Shown: positions 23,301 to 38,300 of the stretch, piece by piece
Position numbering within the stretch: the first letter of the stretch is position 1
How the letters are laid out: each line of letters begins with the position of its first letter
NCBI GenBank assembly: GCA_032622095.1
Contig: CP136066.1
Coordinates: forward strand, 153,723,152 to 153,787,151
Length of the DNA stretch: 64,000 nt
Source of the DNA: Siphonodentalium dalli
Lineage: Eukaryota > Mollusca > Scaphopoda > Gadilida > Siphonodentaliidae
Direction of reading: 5' to 3'
Program-made: the position numbers and the translations under genes
Notes under the pieces: model-generated
Seen by the model: the letters and a program-made list of their open reading frames with translations, nothing else
The model's database searches: none
What the model was told of the DNA's origin: nothing

Positions 23301-26300
23301 CTTTCTTTACTATATAGTAAATACTCATTGACAAGTAGTTCCCTTAGGAAATGATCAGATAACCAATAGGTCATGTGTTAAACTTTGTATCTGAACATTT
23401 CACACAATGAATAACAATCCTTTTGCTCTACTATTATTGTCCCCCGTAAAATTTATTTTTGGGGGACTATTGTAATCAGCTCCGTCCGTCCGTCTTCCGT
23501 CCGTCCGTCTTCCGTCCGTCCGTCTTCCGTCCGTCCGTGTGTCCATGCATCCGTCCGTCCGTCCCGAGTTATAACTCCAGTAATGATCATCCGATTTGAT
23601 TGAAAATTGGTATGTAGGTATCTCAACCAAGAACACATGTGCTCTGCAATTCTGGGTTTGATCCGATGTTCTTTAATGGAGTTATTTTCCTTTTTTCAAC
23701 TTTTTATTTACTTAGAAAATTTCTCACTTTTTCGGTTTCCGGATGATATCTCAAGTTTGGATCTTTTAATTGCAAATACCGTTTTTATGTGGATCAGTCA
23801 TATCAAGATACAGGTTGAGTTCGAATTTGAGTTTTCCTTGAGTTATGGACTTTTTCGACTTAGAAATTTCAATTTATCTTCTTTTTTCTTTGGTTTCCGG
23901 ATGATAACTCTGGCTTATAGAGTAAAAGTAAATATTAGTAGGCCAATACATGTACATTCTCTTATATATGCGAGGCGCCCTATGGGCGACTCGCATATAT
24001 AAAAGAATGCATTGGCACAGGATTTTCGCAAAACCTCAGTGAGCTCCAGTTATGGAAGAGTTAATAAAGATGATGACAATGATGAGGATTATGAGGAGGG
24101 GAGCGACAAAGATGACAACAATAATGATGATATCATTGATGATGACAATGGCTACGATGAGGGATTTGATGTTATATGCACATGTGTGCTGGTGAGCGAA
24201 TGTAGCTTATGTACCCTTCCTATATGCTGCATTTCAAACCACCCGCTTTATCCTTGTAGGTCCGGTGAAGTGCCTCATTGATCACCTACAAGATGATGTG
24301 TTACTACCAAGAGCTAGATCTTGTCCTGCCCTCTCCAAGTTTGTGTACACGCCACAAGCACCATACAGTAAATCACCCGACCTCAAAGAAGCGTGGACCA
24401 AAATGCAGAAGATATTAGGTAATAAATGATCTGCCTCCAGGAAGAACTCTGATTGGCCAAACAATGCCTCATGATTCCAATGCAGAGCCCAGTCTAGAAG
24501 TTCAAAACTGAGAGCAGTCACTTCTCCTTATTTATTATGCCCACATAGGAGGTTTCGGGCAATATATCACCTTTTAACTCGGGGGTTAATTATTAGATTG
24601 GTGTTTTAATAGCACAGGTTGGGGGAAATGATACCCACATACTACAGGTTTCGTCTATCAATTTTTACCAGAGTTATGGCCCTTGTTTTACTTGGAAACT
24701 TGTGAATTTTTTATCTGTCTGAACATATCACCTTGTAACTCAGGTTTTAACTATCAAATTTTGTTGTCCTTGGCAAGATTCTCCATCTTTGCTTCAAGTT
24801 TAGCGTTGTTACTAAAGTACCAACTGTTGGAAATCTTTAGAATAGTGATATGTCAATATGAGAAAATGGATAAAATGGGTTTTATCCATCAAGTTCCTCA
24901 GATTTAGAAAATAATAAAATCTTCCATCCATACAAATATTTATATTTAGTATTGCTCACTCTCTAAACTGAGCTTATTTTACTTTCTAATAATAAGCGGG
25001 TATAATATAGGGGTATAACTGCTGTATAAGTTACTATTTTTATTATTATTCTTGTTAGTGCAGAGGTTTTCCTAATATCTAAATAATGTAGTAAATATCT
25101 TGTGTCCTGTTTTAGATGACTCTACACATGTAGGAGATAATAAGCCATATGCGGACTTCATTACTATTCGTGATGATCTCATTGCTAGAAAGGTACTGTA
25201 AAATCATTTTAATTTGTGGCGGTCTATTACTCCTTCATAGTAGATCAGCCTGGATATTGTGTGTCTGTCATATGCATAATGATGTCTCCCGAGCTGCCCA
25301 GAGTGTGAATTTAGTGATGCTATCCTGCACAGTGGGCTAACATCACTAAATTCACCCTCTGGGGAGCCCATTCTGCATAGGCCTCAACCTGCTATGGGAG
25401 GCCTAGGATCAGATTAAAGTAACCAGCTGAAGTTGGTGATGTTCACTCATTAGCCACCTCAAATATGCATTTTATCTTCTGAAAATTAGGGGATATAGAA
25501 ACTGAACAGAATGGAAAAAGTACTAAAAACAATGTTAGTTTGAGACTCTAGATACTTCCCAGAAGATAAGGCCTAAGCAGAATGAGGTCCCCAGAGGGCA
25601 GGGTTTCCATTAGTACGGCTCAGCGTTCGTAGGACGGCCTCATTCCCCTTGCAGATGATCCGTTTGATTCATACATGTACCAAAATTCAATAGCAATATG
25701 CCGTAAAAAATCCGGCTGCAACGGGAGTTCTGGGGGTTAACAGAATACTGGTGAAAAAACGGGTTAATTGTGCACAGTGTGTTACTGGTACAGGTATAAC
25801 CCTTTGAAATAAAAGCACCAAAACTACAACGTTGGTGTGCATTGAAATGCATTGAAAAACTACAACGGTTGGTGTGCATTGAAATAGCGATGTTATATAC
25901 ATGTACACAGCGTAATACATGTCGCAGTGACATCAAAGAATGTCGGAGTGCTGAGTACGGATATTTTTGTGCACAGGATTTCCGTGGACGAAACTACTCA
26001 CACTCGGAGATCCCTTGCAATGGTACGATTACATAATTTGATCAAAGAATGTCGAACTGCTGAGTTGGGAGATTTTTGTGCACGGTATTTCCATGGATGA
26101 AACTACTGATGCTCCGAGATCCCGTGCTATGGTACTATATAATTAATGGGTCCCTTTGCGGAGTTCATATTCTGCAATTCATTTTGATTTTACAATTTTA
26201 CAACAATGCACGTGTTCACATTTCCCGCCGAAATTCAATTATATTTTATAACACGTTGGCTAAAACTCTGTTCTATAGCAGCGGTCGTCACTATAGTTAT

Positions 26301-29300
26301 TGGACTAATGTAGATAGTGTTGAAACGATTAGTGAATTTCAGAGTCGACTAGTCGAGGCCCAAAAGTCGCGTTGCGTCGACTAGTCGGTACCCGATATCA
26401 AAACTTTCAAACATAACATTGTACGGAAAATTCATCGTACACGGCGTACACTGATGACTGATGCAATGACAGTCTATTGCGTTGCGCATTTCCCTGCATA
26501 CACACCAATTTATTTGGGAAATAATAATGTAAACATCTTGATATTTATCCAACACACTGAATCTAATTATATAATTAGACATGTGGTGGATAATGATTAG
26601 AAACACGACATTTATACAGGTTTTAAATTTAATATCAGCGTTCGAGATTATTTCGGTTAGTCACGTGATCACCAATAAACCGGTGCCGAGCGGTGTCACT
26701 ATAAAATGTTAATGTTCCGACTAAATACGCCCTATAGTATGGGCTACATTGTAGAATATGATAGCCAGTTCTTAATGTCAGTATCATTTATATACGGCAG
26801 CACCAATGACGTCATCTTAAGCGACCTTCACCCAGCGTCGCATCATAACCTGACGGTGCAAGATCAATTGAAATATACACAGTGTATATAAAAGCGGTCT
26901 CGGACAAACGACAAAGCTGCGTCAATCATTGCCATCATGTTTTTGACCTCAAACGACGAGTGAGACATTGTGTTGTCAATTTCATTTGTTCAATTAATAG
27001 TCGGGGTCACCGGTCCGTGTGTGTCTATACTAGTAACACTGTCAATTCCGGGTGCCACCAAACGTTATACTTACCATAACTTACGTGCAGTTAACACCGT
27101 TTATGCCGGAATTGATCTTGAAAACGTTATACATGAAACTAATACACTATATTCCGACTAGTCGACGGCAAAATTCAGAGTCGACGTTCTGACATTTCAG
27201 CGTCGTCTACGACTAGTCGATTAATCGTTTCAACCTTAAATGTAGACTATTGAACAAGCTACGAATTCCGATTTCGTTTGAAAGATTTCGCTACCATTCA
27301 CATTATGCCGCTATAAATATCCCCTGTAGATAAACCCTGATAAACCTTACATGCATAATTACATGATTAATGATCTGGATACCATCAGCACAATTAATGC
27401 ACCCACGGAAATGATCGACTTGCGTAACATACTTAGCTTTGGATTGCTTTGTGATTATCTCAGGTGCATGTAAATGGCTACTTTTCCATGACAAATAACA
27501 AAATTTTCACCCAACGGGACAAACCATGGTCTTCCCTTCGAGTTATATGTTTCCCCAATACGGACTCATTAAAATCTCCCTGGCGGAAACCCTGTTGAGG
27601 GTGAATTTGGTGATGCTAGCCTGCTGTGCAGAATAGCATCACAACATTCCCCCTCTGGGACTTCATTCTGCAAATGACGGACACACTATATGCAGGCTTG
27701 TAGTAATACTACATATATTTATTAAGAAATTGTTTGTTTGAACCATCTGTGTAACCAACACCACATACCAGTTTTCTAGTTTGGGATGTTAATACAGTAA
27801 TGCCGTACATAATCAACTCTTTAACCACAGCAGAATTATGGGTAATTTTTAGTCAGAAATATGGCTTGTTGCCATTCATCGGAAAGCTCTCAGTGACAGC
27901 TTTCCGATGATTGGCAACAAGCCATATTTCCGACAAATCCTGAAAAATTACCCATAATGCTGTGGTTAAGTAGTCGATTACTTAGGGCACTACTGTACCT
28001 CTATCAACAGGTAGATAATCAGATTTCATATCAGAGAGGTAGGACAATTGAGTATGATGGTAATTTTGTCACAACAAATCCTCTTTCTTTAAGGGTATCC
28101 GTAAGTTGATGTAGAGCCTATTGGTTTATTGTTTTATTATAATCCACTGGAATGATCAGAATTATTAAGAATTATGACTGCAAAATACTGTTGCAGGGGC
28201 AATTCATGTATTTGGTCTTTGTTTAGACTAATCCAGTTGTACAGACCAAACAAATAAAGTTCCAACTTCCCATGGAGTTTTGAATATTCATGATTCCATA
28301 TATGGAATTCATGAATATTAAAAAGTTCCATATATGGAAAGCTACTCCAGAACTTTGACCTGTAGCACTGAATGTGCAGAACGGGGCTGGATGGATCCCA
28401 ATATGGTAGTGACTCAGTGATCTAGCTTATTGGTAACATACAGACAAGGAAGGCATCACATTTTGAAAGTCTGGATTTCGTCGATGTCGGTGTGATCTGT
28501 TGTCTATCCTGATTGAGCGCCTTAATATAATGTGTCTTACCTCTGTAGGTGTTTATTACCTGTGATTCATGAATATATGATAATCTTGCATTTGTTGTGG
28601 CCAATTGTATTTTCAATAATGTTCATATGTATGCTAAAAATTTGTAAGGGAACACTTGTTTGGTTTTGATTACATGCTATGACTCGATAAGGTTGATTTT
28701 AGAAGCATGCCTTGTCCCGACTCCAGTCTATTCATCATCTATACATATTAAAGAGTAGAATCTGTCTGTCCATATTTTTCTCCCAGACTGCTGGTCTGAT
28801 TTCAAAAAAATTTGGTATGGTGACTCGTGGTACCCTGGCATTAGTTTTTAAAAATTTTGATTTATTAAATAATATTTAATTAAATAAATAACAAAACAAA
28901 AATAAAAGCTCACTATGGGCCTATTTCAGAATCAAACCAAGGCAACATCAAACGTGGGCCAATGCTCCCGAAACATTAAGACTTAAGAAACCAGCCAAAC
29001 ACTACACATACATCACTTATATCAAGGAAGTATCTCGACAGGAAACAGGATAGTTTAAACACAGCAAAAGTATACCCTGCATAGGAACATATAGAACACC
29101 ACTGAGTCTTCTCATATATTTGTCTGTTAATAGGTTTCATTCTACATGCAGACTTTGTAGCAATTGACATTATTTGCTACATAACTGATTGTTTAAGTGA
29201 ACATGATTACTTATTATCACTTTCTCTGGGAGATTCCCTTTCTTGCTCAGTAAAAGGACTGTGATGCCTATTCAAATATCGAGTGTAATAGACTTGAATA

Positions 29301-32300
29301 ATTAGGTTCATAAAATCTTCCCGGGCGAAAAATTTATTACGCCAGTTAAATGTTGCGTGCACAATACGCGAGATTTCCAGGTTTGGAAATTCCCTGTGGT
29401 TTGGTATAAGCTCAGGAGTCATACTATATTTCTCTCAATTTAAAATTTGCTTGTACCAATTGATGCACATAAAAATATATAGTTAGCAGGCTTAAGGCAA
29501 TGGATGTGGATAGGCTGAATTGGTTGTTATCCCATGGTTTTGGGTAAAACTCAAGTTATCAAAATTGGTAAAAAGTCGCCCAGATTTGCTGAAACTGGTA
29601 ACAAGACACCCAGATTCAATTAAGTCTCGTCTGGTTGATATGTTTTGGACTTGGCCGAGTCTCCCTCACGAGATGTATGTCGATAGCCGAGTGGTCAGCT
29701 TGTTCGACTTGTAAGTTTTTCAGCACCATTGTGAGTTTGCAACCAACGGTAGGCTATTGAGTTTCCCTGAACAGTGGCTTGGTCGGATTAAGCAGTGTGT
29801 GACTGCAGAGTCGTACACTTTTCAAATCCTGCACAAAGTTGTGACCCTTGACTTTGCCTTGAGAAAGGTCACACATACTGTGACGGCTTCATAGTACCTA
29901 GACACAAACTAGGTACTTGGCATGTTGGGCAACCGTAAGTTTGTGTGGAGGTGTGTGGGCATGTTGGGGGTGACCACCAGATGGGAGCCTTAAATTTTTT
30001 CAAATCTAGTAGCCATCTTGAATTTTACATTCAAGCCTTGAAATAGGGTGTCTGTCATTTGCAGAATGAGGTTCCCAGAGGGTGAATTTAGTGATGCTAC
30101 CCCACATAGCAGGCTAGCATCACCAAATTCACCCTCTGGGAACCTCATTCTGCTGAGGTGTAAGCAGAATGAGGTCCCCAAAGGGTGAATTTGGTGATGC
30201 TAGCCTGCTATGCGGGGTAGCATTACTAAATTCACCCTCTGGGGACCTCATTCTGCAAATGACAGGCACACTATTTCAAGGCTTGTTTACATTTGAATCA
30301 ATCGCCACATCCTACAGCCCATATTTATTGGAGAAATGTTTTTAAATTTGACAGGAATGGATTTAACTTTTTGCATGACTAAATACTTTGGTATGCCCAA
30401 CAGCCTACTTTCCGCATTCTTTATCGCACAATTGACTGTAATGTATGACATTACCCCTCTCCAAATTGAGCTGCAATGTCATTGAAAATTTTATATTACA
30501 GACCCATGGACTGAAAATACCAGAGTTTCTCAAAGAACACATGGATTTTATAGAAGTGAATGCATCAAAGGCTATTATGATTATGTTCGCAGGCTATCAC
30601 AGGTATCTACTCTTCTGCACTTTCCTCAGAATGAGGTCCCCAGATGGTTAGAATCACCAAATTCACCTTCTGCTTAGGCCTCATATTCTGGGAAGTATCT
30701 ATTGTCTCTAATTAAAATTGTTTTTAGTTACTTTTTCCCTTCTGTTGAGTTTCTACATCCTCTAATATGCAGAACATAAAATGGATAATCGGGGTGACTT
30801 ATGGGTGAACATCACCAAATTTAACTGAGGAACTTCAATCTGATCCTAGGTCTCCCATAGCAGGTGAGGCCCAATCAGAATGAGGTCCCCAGAGTGTGAA
30901 TTTGGTGATGCTAGCCCACTGCAGGATATCGCCACTAAATTAACCCTCTGGGAACCTCATTCTGCTAATGACAGACACTCTAAATTCAGGATTGCTGCAC
31001 ACTTTACTTGAAGTTAAAGATAGTATATCTCTTCCTAATAAGTTTATATAGATTTCAGGGTATAAAATAAATGATAAGAATTTAAGACACCTGTCCAGAC
31101 ATGCTTCTATCAAATATTATTGATTTTATGTTGATTTTTTTCTGGTATAATACATACAACCATTCGGGACAGATTTGATTTATGTGCTATTTTTAGAACA
31201 CAAACTTCAGGCGACCATGCTGAAAGGTTCGGAGCATACACACAGAGAGAACTCTATCTTGTTAGCACCCTCAATCAAACCAAATTTCATTTTAACTAAC
31301 AGAATTCACGGCTCGGTTTATAGACAAATAATATACACAATCTTCAGTTGATCTGCATTTCATTCATAAAAACGCTTTTTGTCTTGATATCAGGTTTTAT
31401 AATAATTATGTTGCTGTAAATGTTGCAGGGAAGAGATACACTATCTTTGAAGTTGTGGGTCTGGATTGAACAAGCATTTTTTTATTTATGCTTACTTCTG
31501 ATAATCAGATTAATTAACAGTACGAGGTGATAAAATTTAATTTTATTCCAACATAATAGTGGAAGTGGTAGCCCAGTTGTTAGGGTGACAGACTTGTAAT
31601 GGTGTTAACGCACCGGCGTGAGTTTGCGCCCCGCCGGTGGACTATCGTGGACAACAGTGGCTTGGCCGGATTAAGCGGTGTGTGTGCTATATAGAGCTAC
31701 ACGCTGTTTCAAATCTCATGCCAGTTTGTGACCCTTGGGCAAGGTCACTTGTACTGTGCTTGCTTCGTTGTACCTAGATGAGAAATAGGGACCTGGTTGT
31801 TGGGTAAGTGTAAGCCGCTCTTGTGAAGCGCCTGTAAGATGGCAGCATGCAGAAGACTCGGCATTACTCAACAGCTTGGGTAATAATGTGAAGCGCTTAG
31901 GGCCCTCCCCGGGATAGGTGCTATACAAGCACCATTTAATATTATTAATTACCGTACTCTAGCCTCTAGAAAAAAAAGTGATCCATAACTGACTAGTAAA
32001 CCAAATGGCTTTAACCTCTTTGCTTCTACAGTAATTCTCTAAGTAATCGACTTCTTAACCACAGCAGAATTATGGGTAACTTTATTCTGCTGTGGTTAAG
32101 AAGTCGATACTTAGAGCATTACTGTATATCTTGGGTATGGATCTGCTTCAGTGCTATCGCAGTCATTTGTTATTGCCTCGAAGCAATAAAGATTGAGTGT
32201 GTTCAAAAGTGTGTGTTTGAAAGTTTGAAGCAATGTTAGATGTTGCTGGCAGAGCTTGCTTGGATAGCAATAACAGAAGTTGCAATAATGTAATTACATG

Positions 32301-35300
32301 ACAACATTTATGTCATTGATTTGACATTTAACTTTTTTTTCCTGTGATTTTTGTTTTCAATTCAACCATGCTTTCGGGATCGATTTCCAAGTATGTACAT
32401 CCGCTATTCATTAAAGCCCAATTTAAACAGAAAATATGAAGTTGTACATATCATGACTAAACCTTCGGCAGACCCTACAGGTCACAGGGCACAGCCCTCA
32501 TCCGATCGTCATCAAACTTCATATGCATTTTCGATGTGGCTTCTGGATGGGAGCTATCAAATTTTTCCAATTTTCATTTAAACCAATTATCCTCCAGTGG
32601 CCATTTTGGATTTCACATTTTAATCAATTTAATCCATTAGAGTTATTGGTGAAATGTTTCAAAATTTACAGGCATGTTTAGCATCAACTCTAGAGGGGGC
32701 TATTAAATTTGAATGATTTCCGATGAGAAACATGGCCACTGGCAGCCATCTTGAATTTTACTCTTTGTATGACTAAATCTTTCAGGACCCTCCTCAAGTT
32801 GAGCTACAGTGTCTTGACACTTTAAATTTTCGAAGATGAGGTCCCTAGAGTGGGTATCTACATGCTGCAGGTTTTGTTCAGTCATCACAGGCCAGGTAAT
32901 CTTTTAAATTACGGGGGTACTCTCTGCGGTGCATTTGTTTATTTTTCTATCTTATTTACAGAATTACTGAGAATGCAGCATTAAGAATGTCAGTTGGTCC
33001 ACTATTTGACTTCATCTTTTCTAATTTTGATGATCATATCGCTGGTAAATGGTAAGTTTATTCCACAACCTCAACTTATTTCATCCATCTATTTTTAGAT
33101 ACATTCCTTTACATAATTTGGATTAAACTCATTACATTAATTATTTTTATGATGAATTCAGTTTATTATACATAAAACCATCCTTATAATTTAATTAATC
33201 AACTAGTTGATTGCAAGATGTTAAATGAGGTCAAAAACACTTATCATATGACTTGCACCGTATATTGGGATTCAGGTATTTCTTAATTCCAAGTGTTGTT
33301 AGTTAGTAACTAATAACACCTTCCATTGATTTGATTGAACCCATGGGGAGCCTCGCATATATAAGAGAATGCACTGGCTTATAAGATCAAGCTAACTACT
33401 GATTCATCTTTTCAGACATTATGTAGTTCATGGTGATTATTCCTTAAAAAATGAAATGGCAAATATATCCTGTCAAACTCTCTATCGACCTACCTATTAT
33501 TTAAAACCACTTTTTTTTACATAGTTGGAAAATATATCTCATATTGTGAGGGTAAAGAGTTGTTGTTATAGTTCTATAGGTTATAAGGGATAATGATTTT
33601 TGTTCCTTCAAATTGATAGTTTGAAATTGAGATTTTTTTGAAAATTTACGAATGGGGTTGGTTCTTAACCAACTTCTGCCTTGTCAACGTATTTTTGGCA
33701 CAAAAATAAGCTCCAATCAAGTCATATCATAAAAGCAAAATGAAATTCTAAGATATCCTCTATATTTCATCGAAAAAGTCTCCACAATCTGGTATTGGAA
33801 CATCAATTTAATGGACGCAGCCATCTTTGATTTAGTTTAATGATATCATGTCACTGTTTTCACACCACCTCCCAAGGTGGAACTGCTGGAACAGAATTGT
33901 GCCGAATGTCACATATCCATAACTTGGGTGTGTTTGATTATAAAAATATGGTGCCTATTACAGAATTGGGTTGTGCCGAAATCAACCATCCCCTGCTTAA
34001 CAATTAAACCTTGATTGGTTCTTCCAGTACTAAGAAGATGCATCTGCTCTCCACTCATGACTCCACACTCAGTGCTATGATACGTGCCCTCGAGATCGAT
34101 GGCGATGACTGGCCTCCATTTGCTGCTGATATTATATTGGAACTCTATGAAGATCCTAAACAAGATCAATTTGTTAAATTAAAATACCTTGGAAAGGTGA
34201 GATCTATATATATATTGTACGGCCTATTCATTTCTTCAAAATTATAAGTTGAGAACTCGAGGCCCTGCACATCAAAATATTCTTTCATCTGAATGATTCA
34301 ATGCTTGGTTTGATATATAACTATAGCCCATGTAATCTTTGTAGGAATTATCAAATCCATTTACATTACATATATATTGACAATCTATTATTATGAGGTT
34401 TTTCGATATGTTACACCTACTGAAATGTTTCAAAACTTTTTGAAAAATATTTTTTTCAAGGGTCTTATCCTCATTGGACTCACCCCAATTTTTAAGACAT
34501 TGAAAAACGATGATGTCATAAATGAAATTAACAACATCACAACTGGCTCTTTCACTTTGTCTTGTACATGAAATTTTACAAGAAAGTAAACTGGAAACAC
34601 AGGCTAGAAGTTGTAAACATGCTAACAGGTTTGCAGTCACATCGCTGTCAATGACCCGAATATGTTTTTTGAAATGCTTTGGACTTGCACCCAAGTTCAT
34701 TTTGTTTGTGTATTTATGTTTCTGAGGAGCCTAGAAATAAAAATTAATGGCAACATGAAAGGTATTACCACTGAAAATTGACTTTGCCAACTGTCCGGAA
34801 TTGTCAAAAAATATTCCGTCCAAGCTTTTGTACATGTAAGTTAATCTGTCACTCATGCGAGATAGTGTGAAAGTGAAAACTTCTATATTCCACTGATTTG
34901 ACTAAAATTTCATCGGTAATTCATTGCTGAGCATTTTAACAATTAAACCTTGTGTAAGACATTCACATTGTTGCATGTGAAAAATTAAAGTAGTTTGTAA
35001 AAGCAGCATCACCAAGAAAAACATTTAAAAGTAGATTGACTTTGTTTTTATGATCATTTATATCAATAAATTTTAGATAATGAGATGTTGAAACAGTTGG
35101 TATGTAAACACTACTGTTAAGCACAAGCCATTTCCTCCACAGTTTATCGAAGTTCAATATATATCAGAAAATGTCAGAGCGTTGAACATTTTTCAGCATG
35201 TAAGATTTTCAAACAATACATTTGAGTTGCATTTTTATTTGCGATGTTTGTTGACAAATCAAATGGCACTGTAACAGTAATGTTTACATAACAGAGGGTT

Positions 35301-38300
35301 CAACACACACAATTCTGTTATTGGAGAGTTAGCAATAATAAATACAAGAACAAAATTGATCTAGTTCATTTACAGAATGAGGTCCCCAGAGGGTGAATTT
35401 AGTGATGCTATCTCGCTCAGCAGCTGGATTCGCCAAATTCATCATCTGGCGACCTCATTCTACTTAGGCGTCATCTTCTGGGAAGTATCTATAGTCTCAA
35501 ATTAACATTGTTTTTAGTTACTTTATCCTCTAATTTGCAGAAGATAAAATAGCAGTTGAGGCCTAAGCAGAATGAGGTTCCCAGAGGGTGAATTTGGTGA
35601 CGATAGCCGGCTGTGTGGGGTAGTGTCACTAAATTCACCCTCTAGGGACCTCATTCTGCATATGACAGACACACTATTTGCAGGCTTGCTTATGTCCCCA
35701 TAATAAATTGAGAGAATCATATAGGCATGTGAATGTGGTGAATGTTATCACATGAGTTTTTAGCTCAACTTTACTTTGTAAAGTTTGAGCTATTGCCATG
35801 GCTTTGTCGTCCGTCGTCCGTGTGTGCGTAATGCGTCAACAATAGAGGCTACAGGTCGTACCTTTGATCGGATCATTATGAAATTTGTCATAGCTGTTGA
35901 CATCAACATTTGTACCGGAATGATTCATTTTTGGGTCATTCGGAAAAAAAACATGGCCGCCAGCGACCATCTTAGATTTCAAAATTCAATCCATTAGCAC
36001 GGGCTACAGGCCGTACTGTTCGTCTGATCATCATGAAATTTGTCATGCATGTTAATATTGACATGTAGATAGGAACGAGTAATTTTGGGGTCATTCGGCC
36101 AAAAAACATGGCTGCCAGCAGCCATCTTCGATTTTACTATTTGCATGACTAAATCCTTTAGCACGGGCTACAGGTCATACCTTTAGTCAGATCATCATAA
36201 AATTTGTTATGGATGTTAACAATGACATGTAGATGGGAACGAGTCAATTTTGGGTTATTCCGGCAAAAAACATGGCCGTCAGCAGCCATCTTGGATTTTA
36301 CTCTTTGTATGACTAAATCCTTTAGCACGGGCTACAGGTCGTACCTTTAGTCTGATAATCATGAAATTTGTCATGGCTGTTGAAATTGGAATGTAGATGG
36401 GAACAAGTTATTTTGGGGTCATTCAGACAAAAAACATGGCCGCCAGTGGCCATCTTTGTTTTCAAAATTCAATCCATTAGCACGGGCCACAGGTCGCACT
36501 GTTCGTCTGATCATCATGAAATTTGTCATGGATGTTAATATTGACATGTAGATGGGAACGAGTCATTTTGGGGTCATTCGGCCCAAAAACATGGCCGCCA
36601 GCAGCCATCTTTGATTTAAAAATTTAATCCATTAGCACGGGCCACAGTCAGTACTGTTCGTCTGATCATCATGAAATTTGTCATGGATGTTAATATTGAC
36701 ATGTAGATGGGAACGAGTACTTTTTGGGTCATTTGGCCCAAAAACATGGCCGCCAGCAGCCATCTTGGATTTTACTCTTTGTATTACTAAATTCTTTAGC
36801 ATGGGCTACAGGTCGTACCTTTAGTCAGATCATCATAAAATTTGTCATGGATGTTAACAATGACATGTAGATGGGAACAAGTCATTTTTGGGTTATTCGG
36901 GCAAAAAACATGGTCGCCAGCAGCCATCTTGGATTTTACTCTTTGTGTGACTAAATCCTTTAGCACGGGCTACAAAGATGGCCACCTTTAGTCGGATAAT
37001 CATGAAATTTGTCATGGCTGTTGAAATTGGAATGTAGATGGGAAACGAGTCATTTTGGGGTCATTCGGACAAAAAACATGGCCGCCAGTGGCCATCTTTG
37101 TTTTCAAAATTCAATCCATTAGCACGGGCCACAGGTCGCACTGTTTGTCTGATCATCATGGAATTTGTCATGGATGTTAATATTGACATGTAGATGGGAA
37201 CGAGTCATTTTGGGGTCATTCGGCCCAAAAACATGGCCGCCAGCAGCCGTCTTGGATTTTACACTTTGTATGACTAAATCCTTTAGCACGGGCTACAGGT
37301 CCTACTTTTAGTCTGATCATCATAAAATTTGTCATCAAATGTTAATAATCACATTTAGATGGGAACGAGTCATTTTGGGGTCATTCGGCCAAAAAACATG
37401 TTCGCCAGCAGCCATCTTGGATTTTACTCTTTGTATGACTAAATTCTTTAGCATGGGCTACAGGTCGTACCTTTAGTCTGATCATCATAAAATTTGTCAT
37501 GGATGTTAACGATGACATGTAGATGGGAACGACTCATTTTGGGGTCATTCGGCTTAAAACATGGCCGCCAGCAGCCATCTTGGATTTTACTCTTTGTATG
37601 ACTAAATTCTTTAGCACGGGCTACATGTCGTACCTTTAGTCTGATCATCATAAAATTTGTCATGAATGTTAATAATGAAATGTAGATGGGAACAAGTCAT
37701 ATTTGGGTCAAAATTCAATCCATTAGCACGGGCTACAGGTCGTACCTTTAGTCTGATCATCATGAAATTTGTCATGAATGTTAACATTGACATGTAAATG
37801 GGAACGAGTAATTTTGGGGTCATTCGGCAAAAAAACATGGCCGCCAGCAGCCATTTTGGATTTTACTCTTTGTATGACTAAATCCTTTAGCACAGGCTAC
37901 ATGTCGTACCTTTAGTCTGATCACCATGAATTTGTCATGGCTGTTGAAATTGGAATGTAGATGGGAACGAGTCATTTTCGAGTCATTCGGCCCAAAAACA
38001 TGGCCGCCGTCAGCCATCTTAGATTTACTCTTTGCAGGACTAAATTCTTTGGCACGGCCTACAGGTCGTACCTTTGGGGAAAAAACATGGCCGCCAGTGG
38101 CCATCTTGGATTTCAATATTCAATCCATTAGCACTGGCTAGAGGTCGTACTGTTTGTCTGATCATCATGAAATTTGTCATGGATATTAATATTTTTTTTA
38201 TATAATTTTCTGTTTTTCTGTATGAGGGTACCTTCATGGTGTAATCAACTCCTTTACAGTTTTGATCGTAGATATTTGAAACTTCCTTTTTTAGCTCAAC

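Larger units (their letters stand above)
25246..27700 (+). mobile_element. CAAG-family element split by a hAT insertion
   Basis: The left part, 25246-25598, has 'gtgtgtctgtcatatgcata', the hairpin and the core phrases. The right part, 27595-27700, finishes the family ('gagggtgaatttggtgatgc' to 'acactatatgcaggcttg'). Flanks TAGTAGAT and TAGTAATA suggest a decayed 8-bp duplication. The gap is the insertion at 25599-27594. Confidence 0.85.

Noticed and set aside
24012-24281. Acidic 89-residue ORF
   Set aside because: A GAT/GAC simple repeat that runs by chance into exon D in a different frame.
31561-31640. Functional tRNA gene
   Set aside because: A-box- and B-box-like sequences are present but no cloverleaf is evident, and the segment continues into a long shared SINE body.
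32351-32581. 76-residue ORF on the + strand
   Set aside because: Lies mostly in a diverged pearl-like fragment and has no recognisable domain.
33909-34169. Minus-strand ORF opposite exon H
   Set aside because: Shadow of the conserved ACP6-like exon on the other strand.
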